Positions 50,695-61,672 of a DNA stretch of 64,000 nt are shown piece after piece (the stretch's first letter is position 1; each line of letters begins with the position of its first letter). This DNA is from JAOPZW01 sp963807305. Lineage in GTDB: Bacteria; Actinomycetota; Thermoleophilia; Solirubrobacterales; Solirubrobacteraceae. The stretch is from NCBI GenBank assembly GCA_963807305.1, contig CAWEBN010000005.1:248001-312000 (forward strand), given 5' to 3'. The position numbers and the translations under genes were made by a program. Under the pieces are notes generated by a model. It searched no databases. It saw nothing but the letters and a program-made list of their open reading frames with translations, and had not been told where the DNA came from.

Positions 50695-51288
50695 GCGGTC
50701 GATCACGGCGCCGACCTCGGCGCGCGCGGCGGCCTGGTCCTCGGCGGTCGCGACGTAGAGGGCGGCCTCGTCGAGCGCGCCCATGAGGACATGGGCCAGG
50801 GCGGCGACCGGCTGGGGCTCGAGGCTCCCGGCGGCGACCGCCTCCCGCAGCTCGTTCTCGACGAGGCCGAGGGCGTAGCGCATGCCGATCTCGCGCCACG
50901 CCGCCCAGCCGAGCACCGCCGGGCCGTCGAGCAGGACGATGCGCTGGACTTCGGGCTCGCTGCACGCCTCGAGCCAGCCGAGGGCGCCGACGCGCAGCAC
51001 CGCCAGCGGATCGCTGGCGCCCGAGGCGACGGCGGCCCTGGCGGTCTCCGTGGTCACCTCGGCCTCGACCTGCTCGAAGACCGCCGCGAACAGCTCGCGC
51101 TTGTCGGCGAACTGGTGGTAGAGCGCGCCGCGCGTGACGCCGGCCGCGCGCACGATCTCCTCGGTGCCGACGCCTGAGAACCCGCGCTCGGCGAAGAGGG
51201 GCCGGGCGGCGGCGATCAGCGCGGCGCGGGTGGCCTCGGAGCGTTCGGCGTGCTTGTTCCGCTTGACATTCATACTGTCTGTATTCAT
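50674..51288 (-). CDS. TetR/AcrR family transcriptional regulator
   Basis: 204 residues. The HTH reads ATRAALIAAARPLFAERGFSGVGTEEIVRAAGVTRGALYHQFADKRELFAAVFEQVE. Two ATG starts are possible: 51288 (204 residues) or 51273. It is divergent from an alpha/beta hydrolase gene across a 45-bp promoter containing two TAC(T/A)GTCTGTA operators, so it likely represses both itself and the hydrolase. The inducer is unknown. Confidence 0.9.
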   Translation of the reverse strand: MNTDSMNVKRNKHAERSEATRAALIAAARPLFAERGFSGVGTEEIVRAAGVTRGALYHQFADKRELFAAVFEQVEAEVTTETARAAVASGASDPLAVLRVGALGWLEACSEPEVQRIVLLDGPAVLGWAAWREIGMRYALGLVENELREAVAAGSLEPQPVAALAHVLMGALDEAALYVATAEDQAAARAEVGAVIDRLLASLA

Positions 51289-51309
51289 TATGCGTACAGT
51301 CTGTACGCA
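51263..51309 (+). promoter_or_regulatory. Promoter with two TetR operators
   Basis: TTGACA (51263-51268), a 17-bp spacer and CATTAT (51286-51291) form a near-consensus promoter for the hydrolase. TACTGTCTGTA (51273-51283) lies in the spacer. TACAGTCTGTA (51295-51305) sits inside the perfect 19-bp palindrome TGCGTACAGTCTGTACGCA (51291-51309). The two sites are 22 bp apart. Confidence 0.75.
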
Positions 51310-51333
51310 AAGCTAGACGATCGCGAGGACGAC

Positions 51334-52176
51334 ATGCCCCAGATCACCCTCTCGCAGGGGACCATCCACTACCGCGACGCCGGCGAGGGCCCGCCGGTGG
51401 TCTTCCTCCACGGACTGCTGGTGGATGGCGAGGTGTGGCGCAAGCTGACCCCCCTGCTGCAGGGCGACGCGCGCTGCATCGTCCCCGACCTCCCGCTGGG
51501 CTCGCATCGCATCGCGATGAACGCCGATGCCGACCTCGCGCCCGCAGGCGTCGCGCGGCTGGTCGCCGACCTCCTGGAGGCGCTGGAGCTCGAGGACGTC
51601 ACGCTCGTCGGCAACGACTCCGGCGGCGCCATCAGCCAGCTCGTCGCGCTCGACCACCGCGAGCGCGTCGGCCGGCTCGTGCTCACCAACTGCGACTGCT
51701 TCGACGTCTTCCCGCCGAAGGAGTTCGTCCCGATGGTGAAGGCGGCGCGGGTGCCGGGCGCGCTCTATGCCGCCATGCAGCCGATGCGCGCCGCCAAGGC
51801 CCGGCGGATGCCGATGGCGTACGGCTGGCTCGCCCACGAGATCCCCGACGAGGTCACCGGCGCCTGGATCCGGCCGTTCCTCGACGACGCCGACATCCGC
51901 CGCGACGCCGTCGCCTTCATGCGCGGGATCGACAAGGCGACGATGATCGACGCCGCGCAGCGCCTGCCGTCGCTGGAGATCCCGTCGCTCGTCGCCTGGG
52001 GGCAGGACGATCGCTTCTTCCCGCGCGAGCTGGGCGAGCGCCTGGCGGCGGCGCTGGGCGGCCGGCTCGCGCCGATCGCCGGCGCGCGCACCTTCGTCAG
52101 CGAGGACGAGCCCGAGGCCCTCGCGGGCGTCATCCGCGAGTTCGTGCGCGAGGGTGCGGCGCAGCAGGCGGCCTGA
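51334..52176 (+). CDS. Alpha/beta hydrolase
   Basis: 280 residues. The HG oxyanion motif PVVFLHGLLVDGEVW is near residue 30, the nucleophile elbow reads VGNDSGGAI with Asp before Gly-Gly (the N-D-S-G-G form seen in some haloalkane-dehalogenase and epoxide-hydrolase relatives), and the acid/His region includes GQDDRFFP. Ser in NDSGG is the likely nucleophile. The ATG at 51334 follows GAGGAC. A TetR-controlled promoter lies 25 bp upstream. Substrate unknown, probably the TetR ligand or a related ester. Confidence 0.87.
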   Translation: MPQITLSQGTIHYRDAGEGPPVVFLHGLLVDGEVWRKLTPLLQGDARCIVPDLPLGSHRIAMNADADLAPAGVARLVADLLEALELEDVTLVGNDSGGAISQLVALDHRERVGRLVLTNCDCFDVFPPKEFVPMVKAARVPGALYAAMQPMRAAKARRMPMAYGWLAHEIPDEVTGAWIRPFLDDADIRRDAVAFMRGIDKATMIDAAQRLPSLEIPSLVAWGQDDRFFPRELGERLAAALGGRLAPIAGARTFVSEDEPEALAGVIREFVREGAAQQAA

Positions 52177-52177
52177 A

Positions 52178-52198
52178 GGCGCTGCGCGGAGAAGCGCC
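52178..52198. terminator. Short bidirectional hairpin
   Basis: GGCGCT (52178-52183) and AGCGCC (52193-52198) form a 6-bp stem between the convergent hydrolase and GST-like genes. Both genes probably terminate here. Confidence 0.45.
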
Positions 52199-52200
52199 GC

Positions 52201-52944
52201 TCACGCGGGCCGAGCCGACAGCCACTCCGCCGGGAACACGCCCGGTGGGGTGGAGCCGGCCCACTCGCCGAACAGCCGCATCGCGTGCGCCTCGGCCGGG
52301 CGCCCGGCGAAGTACGGGCGCACGTCGCCGATCGTGAGCATGAGCCGCGAGGTGGGGGCGATCTGAAGGTCGGCTGCGTTGATCTTCTCGCCGCCGAGCA
52401 CGCCTTCGCGCAGCCAGCCGTCGATGCGGTCCAGGTGGCCGGGCAGCGAGCGCAGGTCGGCGCGCACGGCGCCCTCGTCGGCTCCGTTGAGCCTGCGCTC
52501 GACCGCGTTGACGACCGGGGCGAGCGCGAGCACCGCCGGGCGCGGCAGCGGGTAGCGCGAGCCTGCCTGGTAGCTCTTCATGGCCTGCGGGTGCATCGTG
52601 AGCGTCCGCCACACCAGCCGCCGGGCCATCGGCTGCCAGACCTCGTCGCCCCATTCCTCGGCGCGCTCGACCGCGATGCGCTCCTCGGCGTCGGCGGGCA
52701 GCAGCGACGGCTCGGGCGCGAGCTCCTCGAGACGGCGGATGATGGCCCGCGAGCCGGTGAGCTTCTCGCCGGACTCGAGCGTCAGGCCGGGCACCGTGCG
52801 GGCGCCGAAGCGCCGGCGCTGCAAAACGGCGTGCATCGGCGGAAGCAGCTCCACGACCTCGTAGGGAACGGACTTCATCTCCAGCGCGCGCTGCACAGTG
52901 GCACACGGGTGCGAGCCGTGGACGACGTAGAGCTTCGCGGGCAT
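52201..52944 (-). CDS. Glutathione S-transferase N-terminal domain-like protein
   Basis: 247 residues. The thioredoxin-like N-terminus AKLYVVHGSHPCATVQRALEMKSVPYEVVEL has a Cys at the position of the GST/glutaredoxin active site; TVPGLTLESGEKLTGSRAIIRRLEEL is the GST cis-Pro and substrate loop. A helical C-terminal domain follows. Actinobacteria usually lack glutathione, so the cofactor may be another thiol such as mycothiol. It is convergent with the hydrolase. Function unknown. Confidence 0.82.
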   Translation of the reverse strand: MPAKLYVVHGSHPCATVQRALEMKSVPYEVVELLPPMHAVLQRRRFGARTVPGLTLESGEKLTGSRAIIRRLEELAPEPSLLPADAEERIAVERAEEWGDEVWQPMARRLVWRTLTMHPQAMKSYQAGSRYPLPRPAVLALAPVVNAVERRLNGADEGAVRADLRSLPGHLDRIDGWLREGVLGGEKINAADLQIAPTSRLMLTIGDVRPYFAGRPAEAHAMRLFGEWAGSTPPGVFPAEWLSARPA

Positions 52945-52960
52945 GGGACGATCCTATGCC

Positions 52961-53725
52961 GTGCTCCTCGTCGTCGACGTCGGCAACACCCAGACCCACT
53001 TCGGGACCTATCGCGACGGCCAGCTCGTCGAGCACTGGCGGTTCACGACCGTGCGCGACTCCACGGCCGACGAGCTCGGCGCCGTGCTGCGCAATCTGCT
53101 CGAGCTGCGCGGCATCGGCCTCGCCGACCTCGACGCCTCGATCGTGTCGAGCACGGTGCCGCAGCTGCGCCCCGAGTGGGAGGCGATGGCCGCGCGCTAT
53201 CTCGACCACCAGATGCTGGCCGTGGGCCCCGGCATCAAGACCGGGATGGCCCTGCGCTACGACAACCCCCGCGAGATCGGGCCCGACCGCCTGGTCAACG
53301 CCGTGGCCGCCTACGAGAAGGTCAAGGGCGCGTGCGTCGTGGTCGACTTCGGTACCGCGGTGACCTACGACCCCGTCTCGGCCGAGGGCGAGTACCTCGG
53401 CGGCATCATCTCGCCGGGCGTCGAGATCTCGATGGAGGCGCTGACCAACCGCGCCGCCGCCCTGCCGAAGATCGAGCTCGCCCCGCCGCGCTCGCTCATC
53501 GGCAAGACGACCGTCGACGCCATCCGCAGCGGCGTCGTCTACGGCTTCGCGGGCCAGGTCGACGGGATCGTCCGCCGCCTGCGGGCCGAGATGGGCGACG
53601 AGATCGAGACGATCGCCACCGGCGGCCTGGCCGAGCACATCGTCCCCTTCACCGAGGAGATCGACGACACGGACGACCTCCTCACGCTGACGGGCCTACG
53701 CTTGCTGCATGAGCGCAACGCCTGA
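52961..53725 (+). CDS. coaX: Type III pantothenate kinase
   Basis: 254 residues. VLLVVDVGNTQTHFGTY is the CoaX P-loop-like ATPase element of the ASKHA fold; ACVVVDFGTAVTYDPVS, GGIISPGVEISMEAL, and TTVDAIRSGVVYGFAGQVDGIV follow. It makes 4'-phosphopantothenate from pantothenate in CoA synthesis and needs a monovalent cation. The GTG at 52961 begins the conserved core. It overlaps dusB by 17 bases, the usual actinobacterial order. Confidence 0.95.
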   Translation: MLLVVDVGNTQTHFGTYRDGQLVEHWRFTTVRDSTADELGAVLRNLLELRGIGLADLDASIVSSTVPQLRPEWEAMAARYLDHQMLAVGPGIKTGMALRYDNPREIGPDRLVNAVAAYEKVKGACVVVDFGTAVTYDPVSAEGEYLGGIISPGVEISMEALTNRAAALPKIELAPPRSLIGKTTVDAIRSGVVYGFAGQVDGIVRRLRAEMGDEIETIATGGLAEHIVPFTEEIDDTDDLLTLTGLRLLHERNA

Positions 53726-54710
53726 GCTCGGCACGCCCTGGCGCATCGGGCCCGTCGAGGTCCCCAACCGGGTGCTGCTCGCGCCCCTGGCCGGGATCGG
53801 CAACTGGTTCGTGCGCCTGCAGGCCAAGCGCTACGGGGCCGGGCTCGCGGTCTCCGAGATGGTCTCGAGCTTCGCCATCCACCACCGCAACGAGAAGACG
53901 ATGCGCGAGCTGCTGCGCATCCATCCCGACGAGCGGGCCGGCGGGCCGGTCTCGATCCAGCTCTTCGGCCAGGACCCCGAGGTCATGCGCTCGGCCGCGG
54001 CCACGGTGGCCGAGCGCGGGGCTGACCTCATCGACCTCAACATGGGCTGCCCCGTGCCCAAGGTGTGCAAGACCGGCGCCGGCGCCGCGCTCATCAAGGA
54101 CCCCGGCACCGCCGTCGCGGTGGCGCGCGCCGCGCGCGAGGGCTCCGGCCTGCCGGTCACCGTCAAGCTGCGCTCGGGCCAGCGCCCGGGGGAGACCGAT
54201 GGCTACGACCTCGCCCACCGCCTCGTCCACGACGCCGGGGTCAGCGCGATCGGCTTCCATCCGCGCAGCGCCGCGGTGCACCACAAGGGCACGCCGGACT
54301 ACGACCTCGCCGCGCGCCTCGTGCAGACGCTGGACGCGCCGGTGATCCTCACCGGCGGCCTGAGCTCGCCGGAGGCCGTGCGCGCCGCCTACGAGCGCAC
54401 CGGGGCCGCCGCGGTCATGCTCGCCCGCGGCTCGCTGGGCAACCCGTGGCTGTTCGGCCGGGTGCTCGGCACCCGCGCCGGGGAGCCCACCCGCGACGAG
54501 GTCCTGGCCGAACTGTGCTGGGTGATGGACCGCGCCGTGGAGCACCTCGGCGCCGACCGTGCGGGGCGCTATCTGCGCAAGTTCTACCCCTGGTACCTGG
54601 ACCGCATGGACGCCCCGAAGGAGCTCCAGCAGGCCATGCAGTCGACGTCCGGCGTGACCGAGGCGCGGGCGCTCCTCGGCGACCTGAACCTGCTCGCGGC
54701 GGCGGCGTAG
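53709..54710 (+). CDS. dusB: tRNA-dihydrouridine synthase
   Basis: 333 residues of the DusB/NifR3 type: VLLAPLAGIGNWFVRLQAKRYGA, SIQLFGQDPEVM, DLNMGCPVPKVCKTGAGAAL with the catalytic Cys near residue 113, VTVKLRSG, and ILTGGLSSPEAVRAAYERTGAAAVMLARGSLGNPWLF. It reduces uridine to dihydrouridine in tRNA using FMN and NADPH. It overlaps coaX. A terminator at 54760-54780 follows. Confidence 0.95.
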   Translation: MSATPELGTPWRIGPVEVPNRVLLAPLAGIGNWFVRLQAKRYGAGLAVSEMVSSFAIHHRNEKTMRELLRIHPDERAGGPVSIQLFGQDPEVMRSAAATVAERGADLIDLNMGCPVPKVCKTGAGAALIKDPGTAVAVARAAREGSGLPVTVKLRSGQRPGETDGYDLAHRLVHDAGVSAIGFHPRSAAVHHKGTPDYDLAARLVQTLDAPVILTGGLSSPEAVRAAYERTGAAAVMLARGSLGNPWLFGRVLGTRAGEPTRDEVLAELCWVMDRAVEHLGADRAGRYLRKFYPWYLDRMDAPKELQQAMQSTSGVTEARALLGDLNLLAAAA

Positions 54711-54718
54711 CACGGCGC

Positions 54719-54780
54719 TATACTGCGCCGCTCGTCCAGCCAGGTAGCCCCTGAACTTTCCCCGCCGCTGAGCGGGGTTT
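54719..54780 (+). terminator. Short promoter-leader-terminator unit before greA
   Basis: TATACT (54719-54724), a near-consensus -10 located in the loop of a GGCGC/GCGCC palindrome, is followed ~36 nt later by CCCCGC/GCGGGG (54760-54765 and 54772-54777, loop CGCTGA) and TTTCG. This is a terminator for dusB, or an attenuator for greA transcripts starting near 54731. Confidence 0.55.
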
Positions 54781-54822
54781 CGTATCTCCGGGCGCCACCC
54801 ACCCACCCCACTCCTCACGCCC

Positions 54823-55302
54823 ATGCCCAAGGACGTCATCCTCACTCCCCAAGGCCTCGAGACGCTCCAGCGCGAGCTCGACGACCTCCAGACCACGAAG
54901 CGCCGCGAGGTGGCCGAGCGCATCAAGGAGGCGCGCGAGTTCGGCGACATCTCGGAGAACTCCGAGTACGACGACGCCAAGAACGAGCAGATGATGCTCG
55001 AGCAGAAGATCGCCCAGCTCGAGGAGCGTCTGCGCTCGGCGCAGGTCGTCGACACCTCGGACCTGTCGACCGACATCGTCAAGGTCGGCGTGACCGTGAA
55101 CATCAAGGACGAGAAGACCGGCGACACCGACAAGTACACGATCGTCGGCTCGGCCGAGGCGAACCCCGGGGAGAAGAAGCTCTCCAACGAGTCCCCGGTC
55201 GGCAAGGCGCTGCTCGGGCACAAGCGCGGCGACACGGTCGACGTGTCCCTGCCCAGCGGCAAGAAGCGCAAGCTCAAGATCACCAAGATCGACGTCGCGT
55301 AA
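54823..55302 (+). CDS. greA: Transcription elongation factor GreA
   Basis: 159 residues: an N-terminal coiled coil with LTPQGLETLQRELDDLQTTKRREVAERIKEAREFGDISENSEYDDAKNEQ (DISENSEY holds the acidic tip residues) and a C-terminal FKBP-like domain (VNIKDEKTGDTDKYTIVGSAEANPGEKKLSNESPVGKALLGHKRGDTVDV). It rescues backtracked RNA polymerase. A terminator-like leader precedes it. It is followed by lysS after 7 bases. Confidence 0.97.
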   Translation: MPKDVILTPQGLETLQRELDDLQTTKRREVAERIKEAREFGDISENSEYDDAKNEQMMLEQKIAQLEERLRSAQVVDTSDLSTDIVKVGVTVNIKDEKTGDTDKYTIVGSAEANPGEKKLSNESPVGKALLGHKRGDTVDVSLPSGKKRKLKITKIDVA

Positions 55303-55309
55303 GGCCGCG

Positions 55310-56767
55310 ATGGCCGAGGAGGAGAGCTCCGAGCTCCTCGCGACGCGGCGGGCGAAGCTCGAGCGCCTTCGCGCCGACGGCATCGACCCGTTCCCGCACG
55401 CCTATCCGGGCGTGACGCCGATCAGCGCGGTCCACGCCGCGCACGCCGACCTGCCGGCCGGCGAGGACACCGAGGCGCATTACCGCGTCGCCGGGCGCCT
55501 GCACGCCCGCCGCGGCCAGGGCAAGATGGCCTTCCTCGACCTCGACGACCGCTCGGGGCGCATCCAGCTGCAGGCCCGCGTCGACGTGCTCGGCGACGAG
55601 GCGATGGCGCGGTTGCTCGACCTCGACCTCGGCGACATCGTCGGCGTGGAGGGGGTCGCCTTCCGCTCGCGGCGCGGCGAGCTGTCCCTGCGGGTGGAGG
55701 CCTACGAGCTGCTGGCCAAGAGCCTGCGCCCGCCGCCCGACAAGTTCCACGGCCTCCAGGACGTCGAGACGCGCTTCCGCCATCGCGAGCTCGACCTGAT
55801 CGCCAACGAGGAGTCGCGGGCGGTGTTCATCGCGCGCGCCCGGGTGGTCAGCGCGATCCGCGCCTACCTCGACGACCAAGGGTTCATCGAGGTCGAGACG
55901 CCGATCCTCCAGCCGCTCTATGGCGGGGCGATGGCGCGCCCGTTCACCACGCACCACAACGCGCTCGACCGCGAGCTGTACCTGCGCATCGCCACCGAGC
56001 TGTACCTCAAGCGCCTGATCGTCGGCGGCCTCGAGCGCGTCTACGAGCTGGCCAAGGACTTCCGCAACGAGGGCATCTCCTACAAGCACAACCCCGAGTT
56101 CACGATGCTCGAGTGGTACGAGGCCTACGCGGACTACGAGGACGTCATGCGCCGCGTCGAGGAGCTGCTGCCGCGCGTGGCGCAGGCCGCCGGCTACGAC
56201 GGCGAGATCGACTTCGCGCCGCCCTACCGCCGCGTGACGCTGCGCGACGCGATCCACGAGGCGACGGGGATCGACGTGCTGGAGCTGCGCGATCGTGACG
56301 CGCTGGCCGCGGCGATCGCGGCCTCGGACTCCGACATCCCGACCGACGGGCTGACGTGGCCCGAGCTGGTCGACGACCTGTTCTCGAAGGTCGTCGAGCC
56401 CACCCTGGTGCAGCCGACCTTCGTGATCGACTTCCCCAAGGAGATCTCGCCGCTGGCCAAGGACCACCGCTCGCAGCCGGGCCTCGTCGAGCGCTTCGAG
56501 GCCTTCGCGGGCGGGATGGAGCTCGCCAACGCGTTCTCGGAGCTCAACGACCCCGACGAGCAGCGCGCGCGCTTCGAGGCGCAGCGGCGCTTCGCCGACG
56601 AGGGCCACGAGGAGGCCATGCCCTTCGACGAGGCCTATCTGCAGGCGCTCGAGCAGGGCCTGCCGCCGACGGGCGGGATCGGCATCGGCATCGACCGGCT
56701 CGTGATGCTGCTGACCGGCAAGCGGACGATCCGCGAGGTCGTCCTGTTCCCGGCCATGCGCGACTGA
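55310..56767 (+). CDS. lysS: Lysine--tRNA ligase (class II)
   Basis: 485 residues. An N-terminal OB-fold (YRVAGRLHARRGQGKMAFLDLDDRSGRIQLQARVD) precedes the class II catalytic core: motif 2 NEGISYKHNPEFTMLEWYEAYADYED and motif 3 GGIGIGIDRLVMLLTGKRTIREVVLFP. It charges tRNA-Lys. It follows greA in the conserved order found in actinobacteria. Confidence 0.97.
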   Translation: MAEEESSELLATRRAKLERLRADGIDPFPHAYPGVTPISAVHAAHADLPAGEDTEAHYRVAGRLHARRGQGKMAFLDLDDRSGRIQLQARVDVLGDEAMARLLDLDLGDIVGVEGVAFRSRRGELSLRVEAYELLAKSLRPPPDKFHGLQDVETRFRHRELDLIANEESRAVFIARARVVSAIRAYLDDQGFIEVETPILQPLYGGAMARPFTTHHNALDRELYLRIATELYLKRLIVGGLERVYELAKDFRNEGISYKHNPEFTMLEWYEAYADYEDVMRRVEELLPRVAQAAGYDGEIDFAPPYRRVTLRDAIHEATGIDVLELRDRDALAAAIAASDSDIPTDGLTWPELVDDLFSKVVEPTLVQPTFVIDFPKEISPLAKDHRSQPGLVERFEAFAGGMELANAFSELNDPDEQRARFEAQRRFADEGHEEAMPFDEAYLQALEQGLPPTGGIGIGIDRLVMLLTGKRTIREVVLFPAMRD

Positions 56768-56773
56768 GCACCG

Positions 56774-58171
56774 ATGCGCCGCGCCGCCCTCATCGCCGTC
56801 GCCCTCGCGATGGCGGCCTGCGGCGGAGGGGGCGCAGGCGGCGCCGCCACGCACTCGACGAGTGCCGCGGTCGAGGCCAAGCAGCAGTCCCCGCCCACCG
56901 GGCCGCCGCCGCGCCTGACCGTCTCGCACCCGTGCGACAACGCGAAGGGGTTCACGTGCTCGACGCTGCTCGTACCGCTCGACCATTCCGGGCGCACGCC
57001 CGGTGACCTGCGCCTCGCCGTGGCCGCGGCGGACAACGCCGACGCGCCCAAGGGCGTGCTCGTCAACCTCACCGGCGGGCCCGGGCAGGGCGGCGTCGCC
57101 TTCGTGCCGCGCTCGCGGGCGCGCATGCGCGCGCTGCTGCACGACTACCGCCTGGTCATGTTCGACCAGCGCGGCACGGGGGCCGCGGCGCTGCGCTGCC
57201 CCGCGCTGCAGCGCGCGGTGGGCACCTCGGACCTCACGGTCCCGCCGCCCGGCACCGTCGAGGCGTGCGCGCGCACCCTCGGTCCCAACCGGCGCTTCTA
57301 CTCGACGGCCGACACGGTCGCCGACCTCGAGGCCCTGCGCGTCGCGCTCGGAGCCGACAGGCTCACGCTCGACGGCGTCTCGTACGGGACCTTCGTCGCC
57401 GAGCGCTACGCGATCGCCCACCCCGACCACGTGGCCAAGCTGGTGCTCGACTCCGTCGTGCCGGCAGCAGGCCTCGACGGCCTCGAGGTCGACGGCCTGC
57501 ACGAGACCGCACGGGTCCTGCGGGCCGTGTGCCGCGCCCAGCACTGCTCCGGCGACCCGGCGGCCGACCTCGCAGCGGTCGTGCGCAAGCGCCACGACGG
57601 TCCCGAGGTCGACGACACGCTGGTGGCGCTGAGCGTCGGCGCGCCGGAGTTCCCGGGCGTGCTCTCAGCGCTGCGCCAGGCCCGCGCCGGGCACCCGCAG
57701 CAGCTCGACCGGCTCGTGCGCGTCGTGCGCCGCGCGCAGCGCGCGCCCGCGCCGGTGCTGAGCCAGGGTCTGCACGCGGCCACGCTGTGCGCCGACACGA
57801 AGTCGCCGTGGGGCGGGGCCGGCGCGCCGCTCGCCGGGCGCGACGCCGCACTGCGCAAGGCGGCGGCCAAGACCGATCCCGCGCCCTACGACCGCGCGAC
57901 GGTCGTCGGCAACGGCTACGCGCAGCTGTGCCTGCGCTGGCCGCCCACGCCGGCGCCGGCGGCTCCGCGCACGGGCGACCTGCCGCCGGTGCCGACGCTG
58001 CTGCTGGCCGGCGACCGCGACCTCTCGACCCCGCTGCCGTGGGCGCGCGAGCAGGCCGCGCACACGCCGCGCGGCCGGCTCGTCGTCGTACGCGGCTCCG
58101 GGCACTCGGTGCAGTCGCGTGCGCCCCGCGGCGAGGGCCGCCGCGCCGTCCAGAGCTTCCTGCTCGGCTAG
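56774..58171 (+). CDS. Lipoprotein alpha/beta hydrolase of the tripeptidyl-aminopeptidase type
   Basis: 465 residues. Signal peptide ALIAVALAMAAC ends in a lipobox Cys near residue 16, so the protein is lipid-anchored outside. The alpha/beta hydrolase core has FDQRGTGAAAL, the nucleophile elbow GVSYGTFVAERYA near residue 200, Asp in GDRDLSTPL, and His in GSGHSVQSR. The C-terminal half resembles the TAP-like domain of actinobacterial tripeptidyl aminopeptidases. The ATG follows lysS by 6 bases. It probably trims secreted peptides. Confidence 0.9.
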   Translation: MRRAALIAVALAMAACGGGGAGGAATHSTSAAVEAKQQSPPTGPPPRLTVSHPCDNAKGFTCSTLLVPLDHSGRTPGDLRLAVAAADNADAPKGVLVNLTGGPGQGGVAFVPRSRARMRALLHDYRLVMFDQRGTGAAALRCPALQRAVGTSDLTVPPPGTVEACARTLGPNRRFYSTADTVADLEALRVALGADRLTLDGVSYGTFVAERYAIAHPDHVAKLVLDSVVPAAGLDGLEVDGLHETARVLRAVCRAQHCSGDPAADLAAVVRKRHDGPEVDDTLVALSVGAPEFPGVLSALRQARAGHPQQLDRLVRVVRRAQRAPAPVLSQGLHAATLCADTKSPWGGAGAPLAGRDAALRKAAAKTDPAPYDRATVVGNGYAQLCLRWPPTPAPAAPRTGDLPPVPTLLLAGDRDLSTPLPWAREQAAHTPRGRLVVVRGSGHSVQSRAPRGEGRRAVQSFLLG

Positions 58172-58180
58172 GCTCGCGCC

Positions 58181-58783
58181 GTGTTCGAGGGCTACACGCC
58201 GGATGCGCGGCAGCTGCTCGTCACGGCCCTCGAGGAGGCGCGCGCGCTGCGCAGCGACGCCATCGGCACCGGTCACCTGCTCCTCGGCGTGACCCACACG
58301 CTGGCGCTGCTCGTGCCGCTGCAGGCCGACGACGTCCGCGCCCGCCTCGGCACCGGCGACGCCGGCGAGGGGGCGGGGCTCCCCTTCACCGAGGCCGCCA
58401 AGCGCGTCCTCGAGGCGGCACCGCGGGAGGCCCAGCGGCTCGGCCACGGGCGGGTGACGCCCGCCCACCTCCTGCTCGCGCTCGCCGCCGAACCCGAGGC
58501 CGTCGAGCTCAGCAGCCTCGACCCTGCGCGCCTGCGCGACGAGGCGCTGCGCCATCTCATCCACCCGCCCGATCGCTTCGACGTCGAGCGGGCGCTGCGC
58601 GAGGGCGGCGCCGTCCCGGTGTGGCTCGGCGACCGCGAGCTTCCGATCGGCGACCTCGGCCATCCCCGCGTCGACGCGCGCCTGCTGCTCGCTATCCTCG
58701 GCAAGCAGGGACGCAGCGCCGAGCTGCTACGCGAGCACGGTCTCGACGAGGCGGTCGTCCGCGCCGCGCTCGGCGGACCGTGA
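58181..58783 (+). CDS. Stand-alone Clp N-terminal-like protein
   Basis: 200 residues. The first half contains two Clp-N-type repeats (FEGYTPDARQLLVTALEEARALRSDAIGTGHLLLGV and FTEAAKRVLEAAPREAQRLGHGRVTPAHLLLALAAEPEAV) like those at the N-terminus of ClpC, but no AAA domains follow. A third similar segment (PRVDARLLLAILGKQGRSAELLREHGLDEAVV) ends the protein. TAGGCT lies 6 nt before the GTG (leaderless). It sits 244 bp before clpC, suggesting a substrate adaptor or inhibitor of ClpC. Stand-alone Clp-N proteins also occur in other actinobacteria. Confidence 0.85.
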   Translation: MFEGYTPDARQLLVTALEEARALRSDAIGTGHLLLGVTHTLALLVPLQADDVRARLGTGDAGEGAGLPFTEAAKRVLEAAPREAQRLGHGRVTPAHLLLALAAEPEAVELSSLDPARLRDEALRHLIHPPDRFDVERALREGGAVPVWLGDRELPIGDLGHPRVDARLLLAILGKQGRSAELLREHGLDEAVVRAALGGP

Positions 58784-59027
58784 CCGCCGCCGGCGGCGTT
58801 CTTCGCGCACTCTGCGGGAAGCCCTCAGCCATGGCGCGGGGGCCCGCAGGTACGTTGGTAGACTGGCTCATGGCCTGCCAGCAACACCCGATCGACTCAT
58901 CCTCCAGGCGGTTTCGGCCGAAGAGATGACCAGTCGGGCGATATCCCGTCCCACCGACCATCCCCAAGGACCAAGCATCGACCGAGGCTGAGGCTTCAAC
59001 CCGCACAGCAGGAAGGACCAGCAGCAC
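58784..59027 (+). promoter_or_regulatory. clpC leader region with palindrome
   Basis: GCCGCCGGCGGC (58793-58804) is a perfect palindrome followed by GTTCTT, possibly a terminator of the Clp-N gene. TAGACT at 58859-58864 is a candidate -10 for clpC with a long leader. TTCGGCCGAA (58913-58922) is a 10-bp palindrome in that leader, a possible operator for a heat-shock regulator such as ClgR. AGGAAGGA precedes the ATG. Confidence 0.4.
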
Positions 59028-61619
<2,592 letters not shown>

Positions 61620-61624
61620 CCTAC

Positions 61625-61650
61625 TGAGGGCCGCCGCGAGGCGGCCCTCA
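61625..61650 (+). terminator. Terminator downstream of clpC
   Basis: TGAGGGCCGCC (61625-61635) and GGCGGCCCTCA (61640-61650) form a perfect 11-bp stem with loop GCGA, followed by CTCGTTTCG. It separates clpC from the monooxygenase gene. Confidence 0.75.
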
Positions 61651-61672
61651 CTCGTTTCGTAGAGTCCCGTGG

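Noticed and set aside
58913..58922. TTCGGCCGAA as a confirmed ClgR or CtsR box
   Set aside because: It is a palindrome in a plausible place but does not match the operator sequences I remember closely enough; kept only as a possible operator in the leader entry.
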